Positions 1 to 8,803 of a stretch of DNA of 64,000 nucleotides are shown piece by piece. Source of the DNA: CACIIZ01 sp045565285. GTDB lineage: Bacteria > Pseudomonadota > Alphaproteobacteria > Rhodobacterales > Rhodobacteraceae. The notes beneath the pieces are model-generated. The model was not told the DNA's origin, did not search any database, and was given only the letters and a program-made list of their open reading frames with translations. Made by a program: the position numbers and the translations under genes. The first letter of the stretch is position 1, and the number at the start of each line of letters is the position of its first letter. The stretch is from contig JBJLFR010000007.1 of NCBI GenBank assembly GCA_045565285.1, positions 68,461-132,460 on the forward strand. The letters run 5' to 3'.

Positions 1-201
1 GATACCTGAAGAAAAAAATACAGTATTAATTATTAATTTTTTTCTTAATTTAAAATTAAACGAGCCTTCATTTTTAAATTCTTCCATTGAAATTCCAGCC
101 AGATAACATAGGTAAAATGGCACTAACGGTAAAACACAGGGGGAAAAAAAAGAAAGTATTCCTGCTAAAGCAGCCCCGCTATAACTAATACTTATGTCCA
201 T
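1..201 (-). CDS. CcdA/DsbD-type thiol-disulfide transporter, N-terminal part (SoxV-like)
   Basis: This is the first 67 codons of a gene that runs off the left edge of the window, starting at the ATG complementary to 199-201. The translation has a hydrophobic first segment with the motif SFFSPCVLPLVPFYL, the signature Pro-Cys-X-X-Pro region of the first transmembrane helix of CcdA/DsbD proteins, followed by YLAGIS. Members of this family carry electrons from cytoplasmic thioredoxin across the inner membrane to periplasmic thiol proteins. The gene is divergent from a SoxS-like periplasmic thioredoxin 78 bp away. That arrangement resembles soxV/soxS, where SoxV keeps SoxS reduced, but a cytochrome c maturation CcdA cannot be excluded because most of the protein is outside the window. 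Confidence 0.8.
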   Translation of the reverse strand, partial: MDISISYSGAALAGILSFFSPCVLPLVPFYLCYLAGISMEEFKNEGSFNFKLRKKLIINTVFFSSGI

Positions 202-279
202 AGTTCAAACTTTACATTTTTATAATTATTTAAGTATATAATATTTATTCTATAATTTACATATTTTATTCAAAAAAAA

Positions 280-672
280 ATGAAAACTTTAATCAATAAT
301 CGCTTATTATTTTTATTAATATTATCATTTCAAATTTCTATTTCTAACTTATCTTTTTCTAATTCATTTGATATTAAATTGTTAATGATTGATGATACTG
401 GTTGTCCTTATTGTGATCTTTGGGATGAAGAAATTGGGTATAATTATTCTAAAACTGAAGAAGGAAGATTAGCTCCACTTATCAGGCATCATTTTGGCGA
501 ATTATTACCAATCGGAATTGTTTTAAATTCTGAACCAGTTTTTACTCCAACTTTTATACTTTTGCAAAATAATATAGAAAAATATAGGTTTGAGGGGTAT
601 TCAGGAGAGGAATTTTTTTGGTCTTTTTTAAATGAATATATTGATAAAATAATTAGTAACCAAAAAAAATAA
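280..672 (+). CDS. Periplasmic thioredoxin-fold protein, SoxS-like
   Basis: The 130-residue product has an N-terminal signal peptide (about residues 1-28) and then a short thioredoxin-like domain. The active site is TGCPYCDLWDEEIG (near residues 40-53), so both redox cysteines are present in a CPYC arrangement. The sequence around it, including the later KTEEG and APLIR segments and the cis-Pro region VFTPTFIL, matches the SoxS group of small thioredoxins. SoxS reduces SoxYZ in Paracoccus-type sulfur oxidation. No sox oxidation genes are visible in this window, so a general periplasmic reductase role is equally possible. The divergent CcdA-type gene at 1-201 is a likely electron donor. Family assignment is firm; the specific substrate is inferred. 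Confidence 0.75.
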   Translation: MKTLINNRLLFLLILSFQISISNLSFSNSFDIKLLMIDDTGCPYCDLWDEEIGYNYSKTEEGRLAPLIRHHFGELLPIGIVLNSEPVFTPTFILLQNNIEKYRFEGYSGEEFFWSFLNEYIDKIISNQKK

Positions 673-732
673 TCAAGTTCAAATTTTGGTATTCTTTTTG
701 CAATGATAAATTCAACCATAGGAGATATCATC

Positions 733-930
733 ATGAACACAAAACAGCCCTCAGATTTAATAGTAGAAGTTTTCGCAGTTGCAGTATCAGAATTGGTAGC
801 TCTTGGTTTATCTAGGGAGGAAGCAGTCTTAGGATTGTTAAGTCAAGCTGCAGTTCAGGCAAACCCTGGTGCTATGGTCCATGCTGCTGTTTTGCATCAA
901 AAATTTCATTCTGATTTTGTTGAAACATAA
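733..930 (+). CDS. Small helical protein of unknown function
   Basis: A 65-residue protein starting at ATG 733, chosen because a ribosome binding site, AGGAGAT, sits 7-13 bases upstream. An upstream in-frame ATG at 703 lacks such a site. The product is mostly predicted helix, rich in Ala, Val and Leu, with no signal peptide or cysteines. I do not recognise a family. It lies 60 bp after the SoxS-like gene on the same strand and is followed convergently by the nitroreductase gene with only 8 bp between. Confidence 0.6.
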   Translation: MNTKQPSDLIVEVFAVAVSELVALGLSREEAVLGLLSQAAVQANPGAMVHAAVLHQKFHSDFVET

Positions 931-938
931 AACAGCTA

Positions 939-1610
939 TCAAAAGCCTATAAATTTTGCTACTTCATTAAGAGAAGCTCTTTCAGTTTTTAATTTATTAA
1001 TTTCGCTAGCAGGATTCATATAACCCATTGCTATTCCACAAAAAAGCATCAAGTTCTTTGGTGCTTTAGTATGTTTATTAACCAAATTATGAAATGATGC
1101 CCATGATTCTTGTGCACAAGTATCTAAATTATTTTCTTTTGCTAAAAGTAATAAACTCTGGACGAACATTCCAACATCTGACCATTGTGGATAGCCCATA
1201 GTTCTATCAATATAAACAAAGATACCAATAGGAGCACCAAATAATTCAAAATTTTTTTTGAATTGTTCTCTTCTCTTTTCTTTGTCTTCTCTATTTATTT
1301 TTAGAATTGAGTATAGATCTTCTCCACATTTAAAACGCCTTTCAATATAAATCTTTGGTAAATTTTTTGGATAAATTTCATATTCTGTTGGATGGCCTTT
1401 AGGAAATTCTAGGATATCCTTTTTAATTTCCTTAATTAGATTTCTTAAGTTTTTATCTGCAAGGACAAAGACTTGCCAAGGTTGAAGATTGCCTCCAGAT
1501 GGAGATTTCCCTGCTTTTTTAATTATATTTTTTATAATTTTTTTATTTACTTTTTGGGATAAAAAAGAACGACAGCTTATTCTGTTGTCAAGGGCTTCAG
1601 AAACTTTCAT
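939..1610 (-). CDS. Nitroreductase family FMN oxidoreductase
   Basis: The 223-residue product has the nitroreductase fold signature: an N-terminal helix followed by RISCRSF (about residues 9-15), the FMN phosphate-contacting region, then SPSGGNLQPWQVFVL (about 37-51) and the C-terminal glycine-rich CGIAMGYMNP. Length is normal for the family, whose members use FMN and NAD(P)H to reduce nitro compounds, quinones or other acceptors. The natural substrate cannot be read from the sequence. It stands alone between convergent and divergent neighbours. Confidence 0.88.
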   Translation of the reverse strand: MKVSEALDNRISCRSFLSQKVNKKIIKNIIKKAGKSPSGGNLQPWQVFVLADKNLRNLIKEIKKDILEFPKGHPTEYEIYPKNLPKIYIERRFKCGEDLYSILKINREDKEKRREQFKKNFELFGAPIGIFVYIDRTMGYPQWSDVGMFVQSLLLLAKENNLDTCAQESWASFHNLVNKHTKAPKNLMLFCGIAMGYMNPASEINKLKTERASLNEVAKFIGF

Positions 1611-1716
1611 AGAATAAATCCTATTAAATCAATTGATTAAAAAAAATATAATAATGACTGCTTTTTCAATTGATATAAAGATAATTTTTATTACCTCAAA
1701 ACTTTATTAGGTAGTT

Positions 1717-2613
1717 TTATTTAAATTGTAGTTCTCTTACATCCCAGTAACCATCAGTTAATTTCAGTTTTTTATTAGTTTCGATAATATCAAAAATATT
1801 TTCGCCCTTATTAGTACTCGCAAAAATATCTGCACCTTTATTTATTAATGCAAAAATTACCTTTGAGTTTCCATTCCATTTTGCCGCTTCGTGAAGTGGA
1901 GTTCTCCCCATTTCAATACCAGAATTAACCATACCACCAGCTTCTATAATTTCTATTATTACTCTGGGATCTTTATTCCATCCTGCTGCTCCATGAAGAG
2001 GTGAAATTCCATATCTAGTAAGAGCATTTGGATTAGCTCCGGACTTAAGTAATAATTTAATTTTTTCAAAAGATCCAAAAGGTGCTGTTAAGTGAAGAGA
2101 TGTCCTTTTCATATCATCCTCTGCATTTATATTAGCTCCAAAAGCAATAAGTAATTTTACTATTTTCTCATTTTTATTAAATTTAGAACTATGAAGTGGA
2201 GACCATTTATTGCTATTTTTTGCATTAACATCTGCTCCAGCACGAATTAAAGTTTCCAATACCGAAGGGTTCCGGTTTCTTGATGCCGCATCATGTAGTG
2301 CAGTGCCCCCAGAAGCATTCCTTGCATCTATTTTTGATCCACCTTGAATAAGTAATTTAATTACTTTTGGATCTTTACTGTAAAGGGAAGCTAAATGTAA
2401 TGGGGTTCTACCCATAGTGTCTCTGACACTCGTACTTTGTCCTTCATTCAAGCAGGAAATGATTTGCTTTGAATTTACTTTTTCCCAGTATGGTTTAATT
2501 TCAAGAATTGGATTCCCATTAACCCATTTTTGGCATCCATCGGCATCAGATAATACTGGTATTACAAACCAAAAAGCTATTGTTGATAATAATTTAAAAT
2601 TTAAAAATTTCAT
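1717..2613 (-). CDS. Exported ankyrin-repeat protein
   Basis: The 298-residue product starts with a signal peptide of about 23 residues ending near VLSDADG. After an N-terminal stretch with two cysteines it carries about seven ankyrin repeats, seen as the recurring cores GRTPLHLAS, GTALHDAA, WSPLHSSK, RTSLHLTA, ISPLHGAA, GRTPLHEAA and a degenerate last copy. Spacing is 34-36 residues, with an extra residue in loops such as NKDP and NGNS. Ankyrin domains bind other proteins; export suggests a periplasmic or surface partner. There is no attached catalytic domain, and partners are unknown. Confidence 0.85.
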   Translation of the reverse strand: MKFLNFKLLSTIAFWFVIPVLSDADGCQKWVNGNPILEIKPYWEKVNSKQIISCLNEGQSTSVRDTMGRTPLHLASLYSKDPKVIKLLIQGGSKIDARNASGGTALHDAASRNRNPSVLETLIRAGADVNAKNSNKWSPLHSSKFNKNEKIVKLLIAFGANINAEDDMKRTSLHLTAPFGSFEKIKLLLKSGANPNALTRYGISPLHGAAGWNKDPRVIIEIIEAGGMVNSGIEMGRTPLHEAAKWNGNSKVIFALINKGADIFASTNKGENIFDIIETNKKLKLTDGYWDVRELQFK

Positions 2614-2754
2614 ATTAGAAGATAAATAGTACTTGAACTCCTTTAATAAACGTCAGAATTTTTAAAAACTTTATTATTTAAATATATAAATACAGAGTTA
2701 ATCAAATAATTAAATTAAAAAAGTTGAAAAAAATTAATTGATCATATATTATCG

Positions 2755-2845
2755 TCTACACCTCGGGGTGCTAATGCTGAGATGATATTTCAAACCCGTT
2801 GAACCTGAACCGATTAGTATCGGCGTAGGAAAGGCTTTATCCTAA
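2755..2845 (+). promoter_or_regulatory. TPP riboswitch (THI element)
   Basis: The segment contains the conserved thiamine pyrophosphate aptamer blocks in order: CTCGGGGTGC at 2762-2771, GCTGAGATGAT at 2777-2787, ACCCGTTGAACCTGA at 2794-2808, then a variable arm and GGCGTAGGAAAGG at 2822-2834. These match the J2-4, P2/P3 and P4/P5 parts of the THI box. It ends about 40 bases before the thiB start, so TPP binding most likely shuts off translation or transcription of the thiamine uptake operon. No clear intrinsic terminator hairpin with a U-run follows, which favours translational control, but this was not folded. Confidence 0.95.
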
Positions 2846-2885
2846 ACTGCGACTGTACTTAATCATTAAATAAATAGGTTTTATA

Positions 2886-3872
2886 ATGATTATTAGAAAA
2901 TTAATATTATATCTATTACTCCTACCAGTTATCTGTTCTGCAGAAACTACTTCAGTATTAACAATTTACGCCCCAGATTATTTTATTTCTGAGTGGGGGC
3001 CAGGTCCAAAAATAGAAGAGGCATTTGAGAAAAAATGTAATTGTGATTTAAAATTTATTTCTGGGAATCCTTTGTCTAAATTGATGTTAGAGGGAAAATC
3101 TACAACCGCTGATATTTTGATTGGCTTAAGCTCTGATAATACATTGAAAGCCCGACAATTAAATTTACTAGATAATATAAATTTCGATTTTTCTTTACCA
3201 CAACTTCCAATTAATTGGAAAGATTCCACTTTTTTACCTTTTGATTGGAGTTATGTTGCATTTATTTTTGATAATACTAAAATTAAAAATCCTCCAAAAA
3301 CTTTTATTGAATTAGCTAATGATCCAAGGGATTATAAAATTATTATTCAAGACCCAAGGACATCACCCTCAGGTTTAGCACTAGTATTATGGATAAAGTC
3401 GATATACGGGGAAGAAGCATTTGATGTTTGGTCAAAACTTTCATCCAAAATTTTAACAGTAACTAAAGGCTGGTCGGAGTCTTATGGTATGTTTACTTCA
3501 GGTGAAGCTGAGATGGTATTATCTTTTATTACATCCGAAGCTTATCATAAAATTGCGGAGAATGATAATACAAAAACTGCTCTTATAATGGATGAAGGGC
3601 ACTATGTTTATGTTGAATTAGCTGCAAAAGTTTATAAAGAAGAAAATCAAGATTTATCTAATCAGTTTATGGAGTTCATACTAACACAAGAATTTCAAAA
3701 AATTATACCATTATATAATTGGTCTTTTCCCGTAAATCTAAGTGAAGAAAATTGGCCAAAAGGATTTCAAGATCTTCCTAAACCAAAAAAATCAATTTTT
3801 TTAAATGAAGAAAATTCAGCTGAAATTAAGAATTTTGCAATTGAAGAATGGTTAAAAGCAATGACAAAATAA
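2886..3872 (+). CDS. thiB: Thiamine ABC transporter, periplasmic binding protein
   Basis: The 328-residue product has a signal peptide (about residues 1-19, ending in CSAE) and a bacterial extracellular solute-binding fold. Typical stretches are VLTIYAPDYFISEWGPGP, FDWSYVAFIFD, DPRTSPSGLALVLW and MDEGHYVYVE. These fit the TbpA/ThiB group that captures thiamine, thiamine phosphate or TPP in the periplasm. The TPP riboswitch directly upstream and the downstream permease and ATPase genes, which overlap head to tail, make the substrate call strong. The coding region ends inside the first codons of thiP. Confidence 0.93.
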   Translation: MIIRKLILYLLLLPVICSAETTSVLTIYAPDYFISEWGPGPKIEEAFEKKCNCDLKFISGNPLSKLMLEGKSTTADILIGLSSDNTLKARQLNLLDNINFDFSLPQLPINWKDSTFLPFDWSYVAFIFDNTKIKNPPKTFIELANDPRDYKIIIQDPRTSPSGLALVLWIKSIYGEEAFDVWSKLSSKILTVTKGWSESYGMFTSGEAEMVLSFITSEAYHKIAENDNTKTALIMDEGHYVYVELAAKVYKEENQDLSNQFMEFILTQEFQKIIPLYNWSFPVNLSEENWPKGFQDLPKPKKSIFLNEENSAEIKNFAIEEWLKAMTK

Positions 3873-5419
3873 ATTTTTCAAATTTAACTTCATTTATAGC
3901 TATAGTTTTTATAATAGGACTAACTTTAGGATCGATATTTGTAGTTTTTATTTGGTCGAGGGATAATTTCTATCTACTCAATCCTTATGAGTTAAAGGTG
4001 CTATATTTCACGCTAAAACAAGCATTAATTTCATCTGTTTTAGTTTGTTTTTTATCTATTCCTATTTCTAAATCAATATTTAGGAATAATTTTAGGTTCA
4101 AAAGCACTCTTATAAAAATTTTAGGATTACCATTTATATTTCCAGTTGTCTCTGCAATTTTTAGTATTATCTTAATTTTTGGAAATAATGGATTTATAAA
4201 TAACATACTTGAGATGTTAGGATTTTCCAAGGTTTCAATTTATGGATTAAAAGGAATAATAATAATAAATATTTTTTTCAATCTTCCACTAGCTATTAGA
4301 TTTTTATTACTAGCATGGAAAGAAATACCTAATGAACAATTAAAATTGGCAAAATCTCTCAATATAAAGTCAATTAACTATTTTAAATTAATAGAATTAC
4401 CTATGCTTAGGGCAACATTGCCTGGAGCTATATGTATAATTTTTTTAATTTGTATATCCAGTTTTTCGGTTGCTTTAACTCTGGGTGGTGGCCCAAATTC
4501 TACCACCTTAGAAGTAGCAATTTATCAAGCTTTAATTTTCGAGTTGGATTTTGCTAAAGCTTCTTCTTTAGCAGGTATCCAATTTTTGGTTTGTGGAAGT
4601 TTTGCAATGTTTATAATTTTTTTTGATAAAAAAAATACTTCATTTGCTTCAAATGAATTTAAAACTTTTGAAGTTAACTCTTTATATTTGGAAAAGAGTT
4701 TATTGGATTGGTTCTGGATCATATCTACAGTATTTTTTTTACTTACTCCAATTTTGTTTTTAATTCTAACAGGGTTTTGGGGAATGTTTATTCTGCCCTC
4801 GACTATATATTTAGCAGCTCTTAATTCATTTATTTTGGCTATATTTTCAGGTTTATTAGGAGTATGTATTGCTTTATCACTTTCTAATTTTTTAATAAAT
4901 TTTAATTTGCATTCAAAATATGTTGAAATATTAAGTATTTTTATTTTAGCTACTTCTCCAATAGTAATGGGCACTGGTCTTTTTTTATTTTTAAGACCAA
5001 TAATTACCCTTGAAATTCTGACTCCAATATTAATCATATTAATAAATGCTACTATGAGTTTGCCTTTTATGTTTCGCATTATATTTCCTGCTATAACTAA
5101 GGTTAATGATGATACTGGAAAATTATCAGATAGTTTAAATATTAAGGGATTTGATAGATTTAAACTAATTACTTTTCCTATAACTTTCCCAGCAATTTCC
5201 TTTTCTATGGGTTTAGGATGCGCATTATCAATGGGTGATTTAGGTGTTGTTACCCTATTCTCATTTGGTGATTTTCAAACTCTTCCACTAGCAATATTTC
5301 GTTTAATGACGTCTTACAGAATGGATTATGCTTTTAGTAGCTCAGTACTACTAATAATAATATGTTTTTCTTTATTTCAGTTATTTGATTCTTTAGGAAA
5401 ATTTTATGCTTCGCGTTGA
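3848..5419 (+). CDS. thiP: Thiamine ABC transporter, permease
   Basis: The 523-residue product is a fused permease of the ThiP type, with about twelve hydrophobic segments in two homologous halves. Each half has the cytoplasmic EAA-type loop that contacts the ATPase (around ELKLAKSLNIKSINYFKLIELP in the first half and near DSLNIKGFDRFKLITFP in the second). The start ATG at 3848 lies 25 bases inside thiB and the end overlaps thiQ by 14 bases, which indicates translational coupling within one riboswitch-controlled operon. Length agrees with other ThiP proteins. Confidence 0.92.
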   Translation: MVKSNDKINFSNLTSFIAIVFIIGLTLGSIFVVFIWSRDNFYLLNPYELKVLYFTLKQALISSVLVCFLSIPISKSIFRNNFRFKSTLIKILGLPFIFPVVSAIFSIILIFGNNGFINNILEMLGFSKVSIYGLKGIIIINIFFNLPLAIRFLLLAWKEIPNEQLKLAKSLNIKSINYFKLIELPMLRATLPGAICIIFLICISSFSVALTLGGGPNSTTLEVAIYQALIFELDFAKASSLAGIQFLVCGSFAMFIIFFDKKNTSFASNEFKTFEVNSLYLEKSLLDWFWIISTVFFLLTPILFLILTGFWGMFILPSTIYLAALNSFILAIFSGLLGVCIALSLSNFLINFNLHSKYVEILSIFILATSPIVMGTGLFLFLRPIITLEILTPILIILINATMSLPFMFRIIFPAITKVNDDTGKLSDSLNIKGFDRFKLITFPITFPAISFSMGLGCALSMGDLGVVTLFSFGDFQTLPLAIFRLMTSYRMDYAFSSSVLLIIICFSLFQLFDSLGKFYASR

Positions 5420-6101
5420 TGATTTAGTTATTAATTTAGAAAATTTCAGGTTAACTGCTGACTTCGAAATTAAAAAGGGTTCACATATCTCAATTGTTGG
5501 ACCATCAGGTGCTGGCAAATCTACTTTTTTGAATGTTTTGGCAGGCTTTATTCCGCTCGCAGCTGGAAATATCGAATGGGATAAATCAGATATCACTCAA
5601 TTAGAACCAGGACAAAGACCTATTAGTATTTTATTTCAAGATTATAACTTATTTTCTCATCTTAATATCATTGAGAATGTTGCTATAGGTTTAACCCCCA
5701 ATCTTAAAATGAATTCAATTCAATCAGAGATAGTTGATTCTGTCATAAATGAAGTAGGTTTGTCTAAATTTAAATTTCAAAAGCCTTCCCAGCTATCAGG
5801 CGGTCAAATGACTAGAGTTTCACTTGCAAGAGCGATGGTTAGATCTAAACCTATTTTATTATTAGATGAGGCATTTTCAGGTTTAGGCCCAGCTTTAAGA
5901 TCTGAGATGATAAAACTAATAAAAAATCATGTAGTAAAAAAAAATATAACATTGTTAATGGTATCTCATCATATTAAAGATGTTGTTGAACTTAATCAAA
6001 AAGTTTTATTTGTAAGCGAAGGACAATTTACGAAACTGATGAGTTTAAATGACTTTATAAATTCCTCAGATAAAAAAATAAGAGATTATATTGGTATTTA
6101 A
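5406..6101 (+). CDS. thiQ: Thiamine ABC transporter, ATP-binding protein
   Basis: The 231-residue ATPase has Walker A GPSGAGKST (about residues 35-43), a Q-loop in LFQDYNLF, the ABC signature LSGGQMTRVSLARA, Walker B ILLLDEAF and the switch histidine in VSHH. This is the standard architecture of a single importer ATPase, and its size fits ThiQ. It overlaps thiP by 14 bases. It closes the thiBPQ operon; a convergent protease gene begins its 3' end only three bases later. Confidence 0.92.
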   Translation: MLRVDDLVINLENFRLTADFEIKKGSHISIVGPSGAGKSTFLNVLAGFIPLAAGNIEWDKSDITQLEPGQRPISILFQDYNLFSHLNIIENVAIGLTPNLKMNSIQSEIVDSVINEVGLSKFKFQKPSQLSGGQMTRVSLARAMVRSKPILLLDEAFSGLGPALRSEMIKLIKNHVVKKNITLLMVSHHIKDVVELNQKVLFVSEGQFTKLMSLNDFINSSDKKIRDYIGI

Positions 6102-6104
6102 TAA

Positions 6105-6719
6105 TTAATTAGATAATTGTAATTTTAGATAATTATTAGTTATCTCGTATTTGAAATTTTTATTCAGTAAATCAAGACCTAATAATGAAATTCTTGGACC
6201 TTCAAAATCATTGGCAGCTACTAGAAAAGATATTTCACCTAAACTATGTTTAAATAGCTGCACTTTTTGAAAGATGACTTCATTCGCAACAACTATTCCA
6301 TTAGCAGTTTCCAATATTATTTCAGTTGGTGAAAATATATGGTTATTTTCAAGTAGCTTAAAATCTTTTTTTGCTAAAAGCGATCTAGTTGCTCCCGTAT
6401 CAACTAAAAAAATAAATTCCAAATTATTTATAATTAAAGGTAAATAAAAATGTCCATCTTCAAACTTTTCAATTGTTATGCTGTTTTCATTTTTAATGAT
6501 ATATTTGTAATTCTCCTTATGCATAGAAATTTTTATGTCATCCCATAAATAATATGAGACTAGTACTGCAAAAAAAATTATACCCCAAATACACAAATTC
6601 TGTATGTTTTTATTAAGATCTTTTTTGAATGACAAAAGTAAAGTTGCCATTAAAAATAGAAGGATTACTATGAGATAAATCAAATAAGAAAAATTGAAAT
6701 TGAAATTTGATATTCCCAT
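6105..6719 (-). CDS. Membrane-anchored retropepsin-like aspartic protease
   Basis: The 204-residue product has two hydrophobic segments in the first 55 residues and then a retroviral-type aspartyl protease domain of about 110 residues. The active site is FLVDTGATRSLL, with the catalytic Asp-Thr-Gly, and the later ISLLGLDLLNKNF matches the conserved LLG-hairpin that follows the flap. This organisation is typical of a proteobacterial clan AA protease family (TIGR02281 type) with an N-terminal membrane anchor and a domain probably facing the periplasm. Only one active site is present per chain, so the enzyme should act as a dimer. The substrate is unknown. Confidence 0.82.
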   Translation of the reverse strand: MGISNFNFNFSYLIYLIVILLFLMATLLLSFKKDLNKNIQNLCIWGIIFFAVLVSYYLWDDIKISMHKENYKYIIKNENSITIEKFEDGHFYLPLIINNLEFIFLVDTGATRSLLAKKDFKLLENNHIFSPTEIILETANGIVVANEVIFQKVQLFKHSLGEISFLVAANDFEGPRISLLGLDLLNKNFKYEITNNYLKLQLSN

Positions 6720-6880
6720 ACTAATAGATCACGTTAACAAAACTTTTTATAATTTAGTTTAACATTAAACTAAAATTCTTATCAATTTTTTTTTTTGACT
6801 AGTATTTATTTATTATCTCTGTTAATACATCATAGTGTGTTTTTAATTTTTTTAAACAGTATATGTAGTGGATAAATATA

Positions 6881-7852
6881 TTGGCTAAATCTCCAGATAT
6901 AAATCTGATGAAAGAAGCTAAAAAATCACTTAGTGGTAGAATTGTTTCAACTCCAGTATTAGAATTAAATGGTAGCAAGATTTCCCCATTTTTACCTAAA
7001 GGTTCAAATGTAAGAATGAAAATGGAGCTTTTTCAACACACTGGCTCTTTTAAATCTAGAGGAGTTTTACTTGCCCTTGATAAATTAAGCAAAAAACAAA
7101 AAGAAAAAGGAGTAGTAGCAGTAAGTGCGGGAAATCATGCATTAGCCGTATCATGGGCATCTAAATCTTCAGGAGTAAATGCTAAAGTTGTTATGTTAGA
7201 AACATCTGATCCTTCAAGGATACAAGGGTGTAAAGATCATGGAGCAGAAGTAATTCTATGTGGAGATGTCAAGAATGCTTTTTCTAAAATGGAAGAAATT
7301 GCATTATCAGAAAATAGAACAATCTTACAACCTTTTGATTCAGAGAGCATGGTATTAGGTTCAGCATCATGTGGTCTTGAAATAATAGAGAATTTTCCAG
7401 AACTTGATGTTGCTATTGTTCCAATTGGGGGCGGGGGTTTAATTGCAGGAATTGCTTCAGCAATTAAGAAATCAAAACCTTCTACAGTGATATATGGGGT
7501 AGAGCCTGAAGGTGCTGATTCAATGTATAGGAGTTTTCAAAATGAAAAACCTATAAAACTTGGGAAAGTGGAAACTATTGCTGATAGTTTAGGTTCTCCA
7601 ATGGCAATGGAATATTCTTTTGGAGTTGTTCATGAATTTGTGGATGCTGTGGTCAGAGTTAAAGACGACGAACTAATAGCTGCTCTTAAATTAATGCGTG
7701 ATAGGTTAAATCTAATCGTAGAACCAGCATGCGTAGCATCCTTAGCTGGTTTATTAGGACCATTAAAACAATTAGTTGTTGGAAAGGCTATTTCAATTAT
7801 TGCTTGTGGATCAAATATCTCATTTGATAGCTATAAAAAATTGATAAAATAA
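6881..7852 (+). CDS. PLP-dependent threonine/serine dehydratase
   Basis: The 323-residue product is a fold-type II PLP enzyme. The PLP lysine is in TGSFKSRG, the asparagine loop is in VSAGNHALAVSWA, and the phosphate-binding glycine loop is PIGGGGLIAG. It ends at about 320 residues with no C-terminal ACT-like regulatory domain, so it resembles catabolic TdcB or serine racemase rather than full IlvA. It would convert threonine to 2-oxobutanoate or serine to pyruvate. The start is a TTG at 6881; an ATG at 6909 is the alternative but would trim the first helix. There is no strong ribosome binding site before either. Confidence 0.85.
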   Translation: MAKSPDINLMKEAKKSLSGRIVSTPVLELNGSKISPFLPKGSNVRMKMELFQHTGSFKSRGVLLALDKLSKKQKEKGVVAVSAGNHALAVSWASKSSGVNAKVVMLETSDPSRIQGCKDHGAEVILCGDVKNAFSKMEEIALSENRTILQPFDSESMVLGSASCGLEIIENFPELDVAIVPIGGGGLIAGIASAIKKSKPSTVIYGVEPEGADSMYRSFQNEKPIKLGKVETIADSLGSPMAMEYSFGVVHEFVDAVVRVKDDELIAALKLMRDRLNLIVEPACVASLAGLLGPLKQLVVGKAISIIACGSNISFDSYKKLIK

Positions 7853-7943
7853 TAAGCTAGAATAAAAAATAATTATTTGCCAATTTTTAATACGATTTTA
7901 AATTAATAATTTTTATCTAAGATTAATTAAAAGGGGCAAAATT

Positions 7944-8754
7944 GTGAATTTAATAAATAAAAATATTGTTATAACGGGTGAGGCCAGTGGTTTAGGTAAA
8001 GCTTTAGCTTTAGAATTTTTGTAAAAACTCCTAATATTTTACTTTCAGATATAAATCAAAAAAAATTAAAAAAAACAGCCAATGACTTAAACTGCTCATT
8101 ACAATTTTGTGATGTTTCAAAAGAAAAAGATAAACATAACCTGATAGAAGTAGCAAAAAAAAATTTGGTCATATAAGTCTATTTTGTTCTAATGCTAGAG
8201 TTGTTTCAAATTCAAAAAGAATAAATAACATTGAGCAAAATGAAAGCTGGGAAAACACATGGAGTATAAATTTAATATCACACATATATGCGGTCAGATA
8301 TGCTTTACCTCATATGATTAAAAGGAAAAAGGGTTATTTTTTGCAAATTATTTCAACAGCTTCCTTTCTTACGCGCATAGGTGACTCTGCCTATTCTGCT
8401 ACCAAAAGTGGGGCATTAAGTTTTGAATAGTCATTAGCAATTAGTAATAACCATTTAGTAATTAAGGTTTCAGCTGTGTGCTCTCAATATATTGGAACTC
8501 CAATGTTAGGTTTTAATCAAAATAAAATAAATGAAACAAAAAATCTTTTATTACCTTAAACTGTAGCCAGTAGAATTATAAAAGGAGTAGTTTTAGAAAA
8601 ATTCCTAATACCCACAGACTACCAAACAAATAATTTTTTTAGAAAGAAAAGTAAAAATTATGAAAATTGGATATTCGGAATGCAGAAATTAAACAAAAAA
8701 ATTTTAAATGAGACAGGGGAAATGAAAATTGGCAGTGTGCATAAATTTATTTAA
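7944..8754 (+). pseudogene. Decayed short-chain dehydrogenase/reductase
   Basis: From GTG 7944, preceded by a good AAGGGG site, the sequence encodes an SDR N-terminus with the cofactor motif TGEASGLG. It hits a stop at 8022-8024, continues in another frame (LLSDINQKKL, then FCDVSKE), stops again at 8174-8176, and continues in a third frame. That third part holds the catalytic serine region IISTAS and the intact YSATK active site. Two in-frame stops follow at 8428-8430 and 8557-8559 before the natural end at 8752-8754. Two frameshifts plus two nonsense codons rule out a functional single protein. The spared motifs and length (about 270 codons) suggest fairly recent decay of a family member of usual size. 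Confidence 0.88.
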
Positions 8755-8803
8755 TATTTTTAAATATTAAATACCGTTTTGAGGAGAATAGATTGAAGAT
8801 TAA

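Noticed and set aside
4525..5079. 184-codon frame on the minus strand
   Set aside because: It lies wholly inside thiP on the opposite strand and shows no protein family features; it is a by-product of AT-rich coding sequence.
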